Assembly (NCBI GenBank): GCA_017509045.1
Contig: JAFWQP010000117.1
Location: 1-51,005, forward strand
Reading direction: 5' to 3'
From: Bacteroidales bacterium
GTDB taxonomy: Bacteria; Bacteroidota; Bacteroidia; Bacteroidales; P3
Length of the DNA stretch: 51,005 bases
Shown: piece by piece, positions 18,548 to 26,864 of the stretch
Layout of the letters: every line of letters begins with the position of its first letter
Numbering within the stretch: position 1 is the first letter of the stretch
The notes under the pieces: model-generated
What the model was told of the DNA's origin: nothing
The model's database searches: none
What the model saw: the letters and a program-made list of their open reading frames with translations, nothing else
Position numbers and translations under genes: made by a program

Positions 18548-18970
18548 TTAATTAATTATCGTGGATTGCGTATCGGACAGATACTTGTTGTCAAGAACTG
18601 TCTGATATATAATAGCCTGACGCAGGTCGAACTCCGTGACTTCCTCCTCCGCCTGAACGGTGGCAGGACGGAACGGACGTACCGACTGAGCCGACATTGC
18701 AGCGTGAGCAGCAGCACGGGGGTCTGTAGCACTTGACGAAGTCTCGTAGCTATAGTACCCAGCCGATGCCGCCTCCGACGCAAAAGTGGAAGATGACCCA
18801 TTACTCTCTTGCTCCTTCGGTTCGTCGAAGAGCGACTCAAAGGTGCTCCTCACTGTCCCTTGGTCAGAGGCAGTGTCACTCTCCAGTTCGGACATCTGCT
18901 TGCGATATGCGTTTCGCATTTTGACTCCGAACCAGAGAGCTACCACTAGGAATAAAAGAAAACCTTTCAC
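18548..18970 (-). CDS. Small single-pass membrane protein, function unknown
   Basis: The 140-residue product starts with one hydrophobic segment (MKGFLLFLVVALWFGVKM), followed by a basic patch, a long Ser/Glu/Ala-rich disordered middle and a more ordered end (EFDLRQAIIYQTVLDNKYL). The topology suggests an N-terminal inner-membrane anchor with a cytoplasmic tail. No named domain was recognised. It lies 52 bases downstream of secDF and 23 upstream of the TonB-dependent receptor, so it is part of the same transcript. A C-terminal LRxAIIY...L..KYL segment might be a protein-binding motif; this is a guess. Confidence 0.75.
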   Translation of the reverse strand: MKGFLLFLVVALWFGVKMRNAYRKQMSELESDTASDQGTVRSTFESLFDEPKEQESNGSSSTFASEAASAGYYSYETSSSATDPRAAAHAAMSAQSVRPFRPATVQAEEEVTEFDLRQAIIYQTVLDNKYLSDTQSTIIN

Positions 18971-19022
18971 TTTTTATAATTTATATATCCTTTATCTATT
19001 CAATCCTATCTATCAGTACCCA

Positions 19023-22000
19023 TCAAGCTTTCTTCAGGGACTGTTCCTTGCGCGAAATGTCGTACACTACCGAGCAGGCAATGCATATCGACGAGAACAC
19101 ACCGCAAATGATACCAATCAAGATAGCGAACACGAAGCCGCGAATCACCTCACCACCGAAGATGAACATCATCAACAAGGTGAAGAATGTCGTACCGCTA
19201 GTGTTGATTGTACGAGCCAAAGTCGAGTTGATAGCATCGTTCATGTGCGTTTTGATGTCGCGCTTCGGATAGAGCTTACGGTACTCACGCACACGGTCGA
19301 AAATAACCACCGTGGCATTAATCGAGTAGCCGATAACCGTCAACACTGCCGCAATAAACGACTGGTCGACATCCAAGTTGAACGGCAACAGACCGTGTAG
19401 CAAGGCAAAGATACCAATAACCAAAATGGTATCGTGCGTCAAGGCAGTCACACTACCCACGCCGAAACGCCAGCTACGGAAGCGGAGGCCGATATACACA
19501 AACATCACAATCAGACCACCGATAACCGCCAAGAAAGCATTACGCACCAAGTCGTTTGCTATCGTTGCGCCCACCTGCTCCGACTGGATAATACCCAGCG
19601 GGTTGGTCTCTGTGCTACGGAACTCGTCTTCAGAAATATTGTTGGCGAAGAAACCCTTCGTGCCGTTATACAGCATCTGGGCAATCTCGTTGTTCACGGC
19701 TTCGCCATCCTCGTTCACCTTATATTTAGTGGTAATCTTCAACTGCGAGCTGGGACCATAAGTCTTCACCTCGGGCGACTCGCCAAACTGCTCGTCCAAT
19801 GCGGCACGCACATCCACTGCGTTCACTGGCTGGTCGAAACGCACCACATAGGTACGTCCACCCGTGAAGTCGATACCACGGCTCAAACCGCGTCCGAAAA
19901 TACCCACCAAGCAGATAACGATGGCGCAGGCGGCAATAATATAGAAGGTTTTGCGCTTGCCAATGAAATCGACATGTGCGTTGCGCATAAAGTTCTCCGA
20001 GAAGGGGAAGGAGAAGTTCATCTTCTTCTTATGGTTCAACATCCAGTCGATGCACAGACGGGTGATGAAGATAGAGGTGAACAGCGAAGTAGCAATACCG
20101 ATGCAGAGGGTGACGGCAAAGCCCTGGACAGGACCCGATCCAAACATAATCAGCACCAGACCCAGCAGGAAGGTAGTCACCTGACCATCGATAATAGCGG
20201 AAAGAGCATTCTTGAAACCTTCGTCGACCGAATTGACCAAGCTCTTGCCTGCTCGCAGCTCTTCTTTGATACGTTCGTAAATAATAACGTTACCGTCAAC
20301 TGCCATAGCCAATGTCAGCACAATACCAGCAATACCCGGCATCGTCAACACCGAGCCAATCGAGGCAAGCACGCCCATCAGCAAGAAAATATTGGTAATA
20401 AGAGCCACAACCGACACCCAGCCACCACGATTGTAGAACACAACCATGTAAATCAAGACAATGATAAAGGCAAGGATAAAGGAAATAAGACCCTTGTGGA
20501 TAGATTCCTGACCCAGCGAAGGACCAACCACAGCCTCCTGAACAATGATAGCAGGAGCAGGCAGTTTACCAGACTTCAAAATGTTTGCCAAGTCTTTTGC
20601 CTCTTCCAGTGTGAAACTACCAGTAATAGAAGAACGGCCACCGGCAATCTCGCCATTTACGACAGGAGCAGAATAGACCAAGTCGTCGAGCACGATAGCG
20701 ATGCACTTACCCACATTCTCACCCGTGATACGCTTCCATTCGCGCGCGCCTTCATTATTCATAGTCATCGAAATCTCATTGCCGCCGGCATTACTGAAGT
20801 CCTGACGGGCATCGGTGATAACGCTACCGTCCAACAGGGCGGAAGCATCACGAGTGTTAATGCGGATAGCAAACAACTGGTAAATATCCGAACCATCCGT
20901 CACGGGCTTGGCGCTCCAAAGGAACTTCACCGTGCGACTATCGAGTACCTTTTTCTCAAAAGCCATATTAATCATACGGCTGATGGCATCGCGGCTCTTG
21001 CCACGGGCATAACCCACAACAGGACCCTGCAACAAACCACCCTGCTCGTTGATGTTCGGCATCAGCATATTCTCGTTAAAGAGAGGATGATCTTTAGCCA
21101 TCTCGTTCATGGCGTTCTCCACATCGTCGCCCTCGCTAACATTCAAAGCATTCAACAGCGAATCGCCTTCAGTCTCGGCAGCCTCAGCCACCTCTTCGGT
21201 TGCGGGAGTCTCTTCAGTCTGGGCATCAGTGCCGCCCACAGAAGCAATATACTTATCGGCCTTCTCCAACATCTGGTAAGCCTCGGCATTGTCATAAGTC
21301 AACCAGAACTCCAACTGTGCAGTACCCTGAAGGAGCTTACGAACACGTTGAGGATCCTTCACACCGGGAAGCTCAACAAGGATGCGCTCCGAAGCACGCA
21401 ACTGCTGGATAGTGGGCTGTGCTACACCAAATTTATCGATACGCTGGCGGAGAATCTCGTATGTGCGGTCATAAGCACCGGCAGCCTCTTCCTTCACCAC
21501 GCGGATAACGGTCTCGTTATCATCGTTCAACTTAATGCGGTCACGCAACTGAGTGTTGAAATAGGAAGCCAACTGCACATCGGGATTAACCTGACGGATA
21601 GCATCGTAGAACAACGACACAAAGTCGCGATTGGTTGTCTTCTTTTGGGCATCAACAGCCATGTCGATAGCCTTGTTGAAAACGGAGTCTTCAGTGTGGC
21701 TTGCCAACGCACGAACCACATCCACTGTGGAAACCTCAAGCATCACATTCATACCGCCCTTAAGGTCAAGACCGAGGTTAATCTCACGAGCCTGGCACTG
21801 ACGGTAGGTGAAGCCTAGGTATACCTTCTCACTTGCCATGGAATCAAGATATTGAGCCTCGCGGTCAATCAAGAGGGAGTCCTTCAACGTCTGAGCATAC
21901 AACGCATCTCCCTTAGCCTTGGCATTGATTAAATCCTGTGCTGTTTTGCTCTGAACATAGGCATTCGCGACAGACGAAGCATTCTTCTCCACCCTGCTCG

Positions 22001-22082
22001 TAACAATCGTAAACGATAATTGATACAAACAGACCAGCACAAACGACCATGTTAGAAATTTGATAAGTCCTTTATTCTGCAT
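19023..22082 (-). CDS. secDF: Protein translocase subunit SecDF (fused)
   Basis: SecD and SecF use the proton gradient to pull exported proteins through SecYEG. Here they form one 1019-residue chain, the usual Bacteroidota arrangement. The SecD half has an N-terminal helix, a large periplasmic region with an acidic low-complexity insert near residues 285-325, then SITGSFTLEEAKDLANILKSGKLPAP and the first six-helix bundle (GIAGIVLTLAMAVDGNVIIYERIKEE). The SecF half has RGIDFTGGRTYVVRF and SITALTHD/GYSINATVVIFDRVRE-like elements. Start MQNKGLIKFLTWSFV. It heads a five-gene operon with a promoter about 50 bases upstream. Confidence 0.97.
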   Translation of the reverse strand: MQNKGLIKFLTWSFVLVCLYQLSFTIVTSRVEKNASSVANAYVQSKTAQDLINAKAKGDALYAQTLKDSLLIDREAQYLDSMASEKVYLGFTYRQCQAREINLGLDLKGGMNVMLEVSTVDVVRALASHTEDSVFNKAIDMAVDAQKKTTNRDFVSLFYDAIRQVNPDVQLASYFNTQLRDRIKLNDDNETVIRVVKEEAAGAYDRTYEILRQRIDKFGVAQPTIQQLRASERILVELPGVKDPQRVRKLLQGTAQLEFWLTYDNAEAYQMLEKADKYIASVGGTDAQTEETPATEEVAEAAETEGDSLLNALNVSEGDDVENAMNEMAKDHPLFNENMLMPNINEQGGLLQGPVVGYARGKSRDAISRMINMAFEKKVLDSRTVKFLWSAKPVTDGSDIYQLFAIRINTRDASALLDGSVITDARQDFSNAGGNEISMTMNNEGAREWKRITGENVGKCIAIVLDDLVYSAPVVNGEIAGGRSSITGSFTLEEAKDLANILKSGKLPAPAIIVQEAVVGPSLGQESIHKGLISFILAFIIVLIYMVVFYNRGGWVSVVALITNIFLLMGVLASIGSVLTMPGIAGIVLTLAMAVDGNVIIYERIKEELRAGKSLVNSVDEGFKNALSAIIDGQVTTFLLGLVLIMFGSGPVQGFAVTLCIGIATSLFTSIFITRLCIDWMLNHKKKMNFSFPFSENFMRNAHVDFIGKRKTFYIIAACAIVICLVGIFGRGLSRGIDFTGGRTYVVRFDQPVNAVDVRAALDEQFGESPEVKTYGPSSQLKITTKYKVNEDGEAVNNEIAQMLYNGTKGFFANNISEDEFRSTETNPLGIIQSEQVGATIANDLVRNAFLAVIGGLIVMFVYIGLRFRSWRFGVGSVTALTHDTILVIGIFALLHGLLPFNLDVDQSFIAAVLTVIGYSINATVVIFDRVREYRKLYPKRDIKTHMNDAINSTLARTINTSGTTFFTLLMMFIFGGEVIRGFVFAILIGIICGVFSSICIACSVVYDISRKEQSLKKA

Positions 22083-22129
22083 GTTTTACGTGTTAAAGTT
22101 ATGTTTAGTTAATACTCTATTTGAACATG

Positions 22130-22159
22130 CAAAGATACCAAAAAATATCGACACAGCAA
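22130..22159 (-). promoter_or_regulatory. Promoter of secDF operon
   Basis: On the minus strand TATCTTTG (22137-22130) matches TAnnTTTG and CTTG (22160-22157) lies 19 nt upstream as a near-consensus -33. The leader to the secDF ATG would be about 40 nt. Confidence 0.65.
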
Positions 22160-22741
22160 GGTTTTTTAAAAAAAAATATTTTTCTATAAAGATTAGCCCG
22201 ACCAATACACTCTTATTTCGATGCCTGCCCCCCTCCTCCCCACCCACTCCAACAGACATAAAAACAGTTATCCCACCTTATCCCCTTTCCCCATTCCCAA
22301 CCGAGTGTCCCCACACAATCTGTGCAATCATTTTTTGTACGTGAGTTCGGGATAAAATTCGCCATTTTTCCCAATTATGGGGAGAAAGTTTTTAAAGAAA
22401 AAACATCGGGGAAATCGGATGATATTGCGCAACTTGCATACTTTCGAGTTGTGCACATGAGCATCCCTTGGTAATAGTCCACATTTAGCCTACGGTAATT
22501 GGGGAAAAACCTCTTTTTGTCACCCGAGGCACCTCTTTGCCTGTGGCAAAAGAGAGCCTCTTTTGCTCACGAAGAGAGCCTCTTTTTTTCAAAAGTGGGA
22601 AAAGTGACATTTTCTGCTTGAAAAAGTTCGCCATGTCGTTATTCCGCACTATCTTTGCATTCGAAAACGGTCGAGAGGTGAAGCGACAATCCTGTGAATT
22701 GTTACGATGGCGAAGCGGAGAACGTGACTTTGGTTCTCGTC
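22160..22741. other. Gene-poor stretch upstream of secDF
   Basis: No convincing coding sequence. Small structures seen: a GCGCAACT/AGTTGTGC hairpin (22427-22454), a perfect CAAAAGAG-AGC-CTCTTTTG hairpin (22547-22565), and a second GAGAGCCTCTTTT copy at 22574-22586 followed by T-run, which could end transcription on the plus strand. A 234-codon minus-strand frame (22485-23189) crosses this and the following repeat; it is treated as spurious. Confidence 0.4.
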
Positions 22742-23140
22742 TTCCCAAAGTGCCTTCGTTCTGCCTTCGCTCTGCCTTCGCTCTGCCTCCACTCTGGCTT
22801 CGCTTCCGGAGGCGAAGAAAAACACAAGGCAACGCGGCAGCAGAAACACGGCACAAACAAGAGTTCGTTTCTTCGTAACAGTCGTTTTCTCGCCTCATCA
22901 TAGTGCTGATACTGCGTGATTTACCCTCAACACTCGGCTTATCGAGAACGCTAATTACTTCAAAACTGACGTTCTCTCGTCTCGACATAGTGCTGATACT
23001 ACGTAATTTGTCCTCTGCACTCGACTTACCGAGAACGTTACTTCGTGACGTTTTCTCGCCTCGGCATAGTGCAAACACTGCGTGATTTGCCCTCTGCACT
23101 CGGCTTATCGAGAACGTTCTTTGACATATTTGCTTATTGG
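22742..23140 (+). repeat. Composite intergenic repeat, copy 2, with inserted tandem array
   Basis: Module B (five 11-bp units, 22755-22809) and module C (22799-22862) match copy 1 at 332-440 nearly base for base, and module D (TTTGACATATTTGCTTATTGG, 23120-23140) matches 444-464. In copy 1, C is joined directly to D at ACAAACAAGAG-AAC. Here about 250 bases are inserted at that joint, consisting of three related units at 22884-22970, 22971-23049 and 23050-23119. Each unit begins GTT(T/C)TCTCG and ends with its near complement CGAGAACG. Confidence 0.85.
22884..23119 (+). repeat. Three-unit 70-87 bp tandem array with palindromic ends
   Basis: Units of 87, 79 and about 70 bp share CATAGTGC, ACACTGCGTGATTTGCCCTC-like cores and CTCGGCTTATCGAGAACG ends. 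Start GTTCTCTCG and end CGAGAAC are inverted, so each unit can fold on itself. Linkers resemble TTACTTCGTGAC. A partial earlier unit may remain at 22718-22752 (GGAGAACGTGAC ... GGTTCTCGTC). No function recognised. From 23141 to 23440 nothing coding is seen; a GCCAAGA/TCTTGGC hairpin (23185-23203) followed by ATTTT may be a terminator. Confidence 0.75.
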
Positions 23141-23440
23141 ATTTCCTCAAGTCCCGGTGGGTGGCATCGCTCTTCGCGGTTAGAGCCAAGACCTAATCTT
23201 GGCATTTTCCGCTCTTTATCTGCTCAGTCTCTAATCAGTATCAGCACTAGAGGCCGAAAACGACCTCTGACACACACTAACAGAGCGGACACATTGGGGA
23301 GGCAAGCATACGACAAAGTGGCAACAAGTAAACATCTACACAACTGATAGCATGATATATACATCCGATTCGCTTGGTCAATTGTGCAAAAAAGGACAAT
23401 CGTAAAGGCAGCATACGCCAGCCAATTCATTTTTTTTGTG

Positions 23441-23448
23441 TACCTTTG
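23441..23448 (+). promoter_or_regulatory. -7 box of radC
   Basis: TACCTTTG matches TAnnTTTG and lies 18 nt ahead of the chosen ATG at 23467, leaving a leader of about 10-12 nt. No clear -33 TTTG is visible at 19 nt. Confidence 0.55.
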
Positions 23449-23466
23449 CAAAAAAAATATCGCACC

Positions 23467-24201
23467 ATGGACAACGACAATGCCATCCACTCTACTCAAA
23501 ACCTCCCCATCACCCAATGGAGCGAAGAAGACCGCCCACGGGAAAAAATGCTCATACAAGGAAAGAAGAGCTTGACCGACAGTGAATTGATAGCCATCCT
23601 ACTACGCACCGGCATCCAGGGCGCCAGCGCCATCGAGCTTGCAAAGGCGATACTACAACATGCCAACGGACAACTCACTGAGCTGGCACGCATGGAAGTC
23701 AGCGACCTACAGAGCATTCACAAGGGTCTGGGACTAGCAAAATCGGTCACTGTGCTGGCAGCATTGGAACTCGGCAACCGCATGTTGAAGGAGAATAGTG
23801 ACAACACGGAAAATATCATACACAGCAGCGAAGACATCTTCCGAAGCTGCGCATCAAGCATCATCGACCTGCCCCACGAAGAGTTTTGGGCGGTGTACCT
23901 CACCCAACGTAACAAAATATCATGGAAACAGCGCATTGGCTCTGGTGGACTAACCCAAACGACAGTCGATTTGCGCATCATTTTTCGTGCTGCCCTCGAG
24001 CATAATGCCGTCTCGATAGCCGTGGTGCACAACCACCCCTCAGGACGACTACAACCCAGTCAGCCCGACAAAGACCTCACCAAAAGGATTGCCGAGGCGG
24101 GCAAAATACTTCACATCAAGCTACTCGACCACCTTATCGTAGGCATTACGCCTAACGGTAAGCACGACTACTTCAGTTTTGCCGACAACGGTCTTTTATG
24201 A
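23467..24201 (+). CDS. radC: RadC family protein (JAMM/MPN+ domain)
   Basis: RadC proteins carry an N-terminal helix-hairpin-helix-like UPF0758 region and a C-terminal JAMM metalloprotease-like fold; despite the name a DNA-repair role is not established. In this 244-residue product the N-terminal part includes LTDSELIAILLRTGIQGASAIELA, and the JAMM motif reads HNHPSG (His188, His190) with Asp201 and a Glu near 139. The ATG at 23467 fits the family start; the longer frame would begin upstream of the promoter box. Its last 29 bases overlap the 3' end of folB on the other strand. Confidence 0.93.
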   Translation: MDNDNAIHSTQNLPITQWSEEDRPREKMLIQGKKSLTDSELIAILLRTGIQGASAIELAKAILQHANGQLTELARMEVSDLQSIHKGLGLAKSVTVLAALELGNRMLKENSDNTENIIHSSEDIFRSCASSIIDLPHEEFWAVYLTQRNKISWKQRIGSGGLTQTTVDLRIIFRAALEHNAVSIAVVHNHPSGRLQPSQPDKDLTKRIAEAGKILHIKLLDHLIVGITPNGKHDYFSFADNGLL

Positions 24202-24541
24202 TTTCCACCGTTACCGCTTCCAACTCACCGCCTAGCGGGGGCGCCAACTTCGACACTCGCACCTTTACGCTCTCGATGGCGGGATACTCCGCGAGAAGGG
24301 CATCTCCAATGCGATTTCCCACATGCTCCAAAAGATGGGACGGTTTCTTCATCTCCCTTTGAATGGTCTGATAGACCTCTAGATAGCTGACTGTATCGGC
24401 TATATTGTCTGACAGTTGGGCGCGTGATGTATCGGTCTCATACGATACGTCGAGTCTGAAATGGGTTCCTATCGCCTGTTCCTCGGCAAAACAGCCGTGG
24501 TGGGCATAGAAATGCATTCTTTCAAGAGTAATAGAACTCAT
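24173..24541 (-). CDS. folB: Dihydroneopterin aldolase
   Basis: FolB converts 7,8-dihydroneopterin to 6-hydroxymethyl-7,8-dihydropterin and glycolaldehyde in folate synthesis. The 122-residue product has the family signature at its start (ITLERMHFYAHHGCFAEEQ) and the active-site region (DTVSYLEVYQTI, LLEHVGNRIGDALLAEYP, VRVSKLAPPLGGE). Full length. It lies 53 bases downstream of pheS on the same strand, so it is probably in the cyclophilin-pheS-folB transcript. Its 3' end overlaps convergent radC by 29 bases. Confidence 0.95.
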   Translation of the reverse strand: MSSITLERMHFYAHHGCFAEEQAIGTHFRLDVSYETDTSRAQLSDNIADTVSYLEVYQTIQREMKKPSHLLEHVGNRIGDALLAEYPAIESVKVRVSKLAPPLGGELEAVTVEIIKDRCRQN

Positions 24542-24594
24542 GGTATTAGACGCTTTGCATCAAATAAAGGGAGCCCCTGTGGGGACCTCACCCA

Positions 24595-25644
24595 TTACAC
24601 GATTGCATCAAATTGGCTTAGGAAGCGCAGGTCGTTCTCGAAATAGAGGCGTAGGTCACGAATCTGGTATTTCAGCATTGCCATACGCTCCACACCCATA
24701 CCCAGCGCAAAACCGGTGTACTCATTGGGGTCTATGCCACATGCCTTCAACACATTGGGGTCAACCATACCGCAACCGAGAATTTCCAACCAACCAGTGC
24801 CTTTGCAGATGTTGCAGCCCTTGCCGCCACAGATGCCGCAAGAGATGTCCATCTCTGCCGAGGGCTCGGTGAAGGGGAAATAGGATGGACGCAAACGTAT
24901 TTGAGTCTGCTCGCCAAACATCTCCTTGGCAAAATAGAGCAGGGTTTGCTTCAAGTCGGCAAACGACACGTTCTTGTCTACATACAAAGCCTCTACCTGG
25001 TGGAAAATGCAGTGCGCACGGGCACTGATGGCCTCATTGCGGAAAACGCGACCTGGAGCGATAATGCGAATCGGAGGCTTATTGTTTTCCATAACTCTGA
25101 CCTGCACCGAAGAGGTGTGTGTACGGAGTGCCACTTCCTGCTTCCCTTCTTCCTTTTCCACGAAGAAAGTATCCTGCATATCGCGGGCAGGGTGGTCGGG
25201 AGGGAAGTTGAGTGCCGAAAAGAGGTGCCAATCATCTTCAATCTCAACCGACTCGGCTACAGTAAAGCCAATGCGGGAGAAGATTTCGGCAATCTCGTTC
25301 ATCACTACGGAAAGCACATGGCGACTGCCCATTTGAGCAAAGTCAGTGGGCATAGTAAGGTCGCTAGTTTTGTCCTGTTCTTGGTGTTCTTCGACAAATG
25401 ACTTGAACTCCTCCACCTTGTCCATTGCTGCCACTTTGAGCATGTTAAGAGCCTTACCAAGCTCTTTCTTCTCCTCATTAGGGACAGCTTTGAACTGTTC
25501 AAAAAGTTCACTAATAATACCTTTCTTACCAAGGTATTTGACGCGGAACATTTCTACTTCCGCTGCCTTGTCTTGAAATTTCTCAATGTGAGTGGCGTGA
25601 ATATCGTCGATATACGCCTGAATCTTGTCTTTTAGCAAATTCAT
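24595..25644 (-). CDS. pheS: Phenylalanine--tRNA ligase alpha subunit
   Basis: PheS carries the catalytic class II aminoacyl-tRNA synthetase core of the alpha2-beta2 enzyme. The 349-residue product shows the N-terminal coiled coil, motif 2 region (FRNEAISARAHCIFHQVEAL), the Cys-rich loop CGICGGKGCNICKGTGWLEILG, and motif 3 (TGFALGMGVERMAML). Full family length with ATG start MNLLKDKIQAYI. Its start overlaps the stop of the cyclophilin gene by four bases, which suggests translational coupling. pheT is not in this window, so the two subunits are encoded apart. Confidence 0.97.
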   Translation of the reverse strand: MNLLKDKIQAYIDDIHATHIEKFQDKAAEVEMFRVKYLGKKGIISELFEQFKAVPNEEKKELGKALNMLKVAAMDKVEEFKSFVEEHQEQDKTSDLTMPTDFAQMGSRHVLSVVMNEIAEIFSRIGFTVAESVEIEDDWHLFSALNFPPDHPARDMQDTFFVEKEEGKQEVALRTHTSSVQVRVMENNKPPIRIIAPGRVFRNEAISARAHCIFHQVEALYVDKNVSFADLKQTLLYFAKEMFGEQTQIRLRPSYFPFTEPSAEMDISCGICGGKGCNICKGTGWLEILGCGMVDPNVLKACGIDPNEYTGFALGMGVERMAMLKYQIRDLRLYFENDLRFLSQFDAIV

Positions 25645-26327
25645 CTTATAATAGACATCTTCATTTTAACATCTTCAATAGGTCTGTCCATCGGACCGCA
25701 CTGCACGGCAGCAATCTTGTCGATTACTTCCATACCTTCCACCACCTCGCCAAAGACGGTGTAGTCGCCGTCGAGGAAGGGTGTTCCTCCCACGGTTGCA
25801 TATACCTCAGCCTGTTCTGAGGTAAAGCTCTTACCCATGCGCTGCTCAACCATCTTCAAACGGTTGGCATCCCACGTAGTGCCTTGAACAATATAGAATT
25901 GGCACGACGAAGAGGCTTTCTGAGGGTTTACCTCGTCGCCCTGCCGTGCAGCAGCCAAAGCGCCCTTCTTATGGAATAGGCCGGGAACGAACTCGGCAGG
26001 AATGGTGTATCCCAATTCTCCGTCGCCCAACATCTGACCCGGCTTGGCATCACGCGAATTGGGGTCACCGCCCTGTATCATAAACTGATTGATGACTCGG
26101 TGAAAAATTAGCCCATCATAGGTGCCATCTTTCACCAACTTTATGAAATTATCGCGGTGAAGAGGGGTCTCATTGTACAATTTTACCACCATGTCGCCAT
26201 ACGAGGTCTCAATTTTGACATAGTATTCTTTATCATCAACTTTGTTCTGTTTATCAGCTTTTTGCGCAAAAGAAAAAACAGAAAAAACTATGAAAAATAA
26301 TAAAAATAAAACTTTTTTTGTCATCAT
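25641..26327 (-). CDS. Exported cyclophilin-type peptidyl-prolyl isomerase
   Basis: The enzyme catalyses cis-trans isomerisation of Xaa-Pro bonds, here outside the cytoplasm. The 228-residue product has a signal peptide (KKVLFLLFFIVFSVFSFAQK) and the cyclophilin core: YDGLIFHRVINQFMIQGGDPNSRD with the catalytic Arg, the GALAAARQGDEVNPQKASSSCQFYI segment (in many cyclophilins SMANAG..TNGSQFFI), and LDGDYTVFGEVVEGMEVIDKI. The ATG pair at 26327/26324 starts the signal peptide; the longer frame would run into the promoter. Transcribed from a divergent promoter shared with the lipoprotein gene at 26406. Confidence 0.94.
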   Translation of the reverse strand: MMTKKVLFLLFFIVFSVFSFAQKADKQNKVDDKEYYVKIETSYGDMVVKLYNETPLHRDNFIKLVKDGTYDGLIFHRVINQFMIQGGDPNSRDAKPGQMLGDGELGYTIPAEFVPGLFHKKGALAAARQGDEVNPQKASSSCQFYIVQGTTWDANRLKMVEQRMGKSFTSEQAEVYATVGGTPFLDGDYTVFGEVVEGMEVIDKIAAVQCGPMDRPIEDVKMKMSIIR

Positions 26328-26342
26328 ACCGTGATTTTTTGT

Positions 26343-26364
26343 TATTTTTGCAATTGCAAAATTA
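26343..26364. promoter_or_regulatory. Divergent promoter pair on a 16-bp palindrome
   Basis: Plus strand TATTTTTG (26343-26350) and minus strand TAATTTTG (26364-26357) both match TAnnTTTG. They sit back to back on the perfect palindrome TTTTGCAATTGCAAAA (26346-26361). Start points would be about 48 nt from the lipoprotein ATG and 22 nt from the cyclophilin ATG, so polymerase binding on the two sides would compete. Confidence 0.65.
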
Positions 26365-26405
26365 GTCAAAAAAAATCAAATACTCACAAAAATAAACAAC
26401 TTTTT

Positions 26406-26852
26406 ATGAAGAAAAAATGCCTTCCCCTCATCGGAATTCTGTTAATCAGTGCATTATCAGCTATCGCTTTTTCCGCTTGCGACAAAGACACATTCTGCTA
26501 TTTGGATGTCACAGTTATCGATTCTAAGTATGACAACGCCCCAGCTGGCGGTGCTTGGGTAAAAGTTCAGTATGTAAAGAAGAACGAATCCGACCCCATG
26601 AACAACGTAGTCGGTACAATTTCCGACACCGGCCAATGCAACGAAAACGGCATCTATAAGACCAAATTTGCCGCTCCCGCAATTTTCACTATCACTGCTC
26701 GCGTCAAAGAGCCCGACACCTTGAACAATAAAGAGTACTATCGCGAGGGCGAAAAGTCCATCCGTCTCAAGGAGAGCGAAGTTGTCACTGCCACCGTTAA
26801 GATTATCGGCGAAAAGGTTTTGGGTCGCGCCGACTTCCAAGAAATTTCTTAA
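26406..26852 (+). CDS. Putative lipoprotein, function unknown
   Basis: The 148-residue product opens with a lipoprotein signal peptide (MKKKCLPLIGILLISALS) and a lipobox-like FSAC followed by Asp-Lys-Asp, so it is probably anchored to the envelope. The rest is a compact beta-rich domain with LDVTVIDSKYDNAPAGGAWVKVQY, GQCNENGIYKTKFAAPAIFTITARVK and EVVTATVKIIGEKV, which resembles a small carboxypeptidase-regulatory or transthyretin-like fold. No named family was recognised. It is followed after 12 bases by the DUF4301 gene. Confidence 0.85.
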   Translation: MKKKCLPLIGILLISALSAIAFSACDKDTFCYLDVTVIDSKYDNAPAGGAWVKVQYVKKNESDPMNNVVGTISDTGQCNENGIYKTKFAAPAIFTITARVKEPDTLNNKEYYREGEKSIRLKESEVVTATVKIIGEKVLGRADFQEIS

Positions 26853-26864
26853 TACCCGCCGCCC

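Noticed and set aside
19434-21818. Long plus-strand frame (794 codons) opposite secDF
   Set aside because: It is a mirror frame of the secDF codons, rich in His/Gln/Thr, without recognisable domains.
22884-23119. Possible CRISPR array
   Set aside because: Similarity runs over the whole 70-87 bp unit instead of short repeats separated by unique spacers, and no cas gene is in the window.
22485-23189. A 234-codon minus-strand ORF across repeat copy 2
   Set aside because: It reads through modules C, B and the palindromic array. Its peptide is low-complexity R/S/E and repeats only because the DNA does; the same peptides appear in repeat copy 1. It has no promoter or family likeness.
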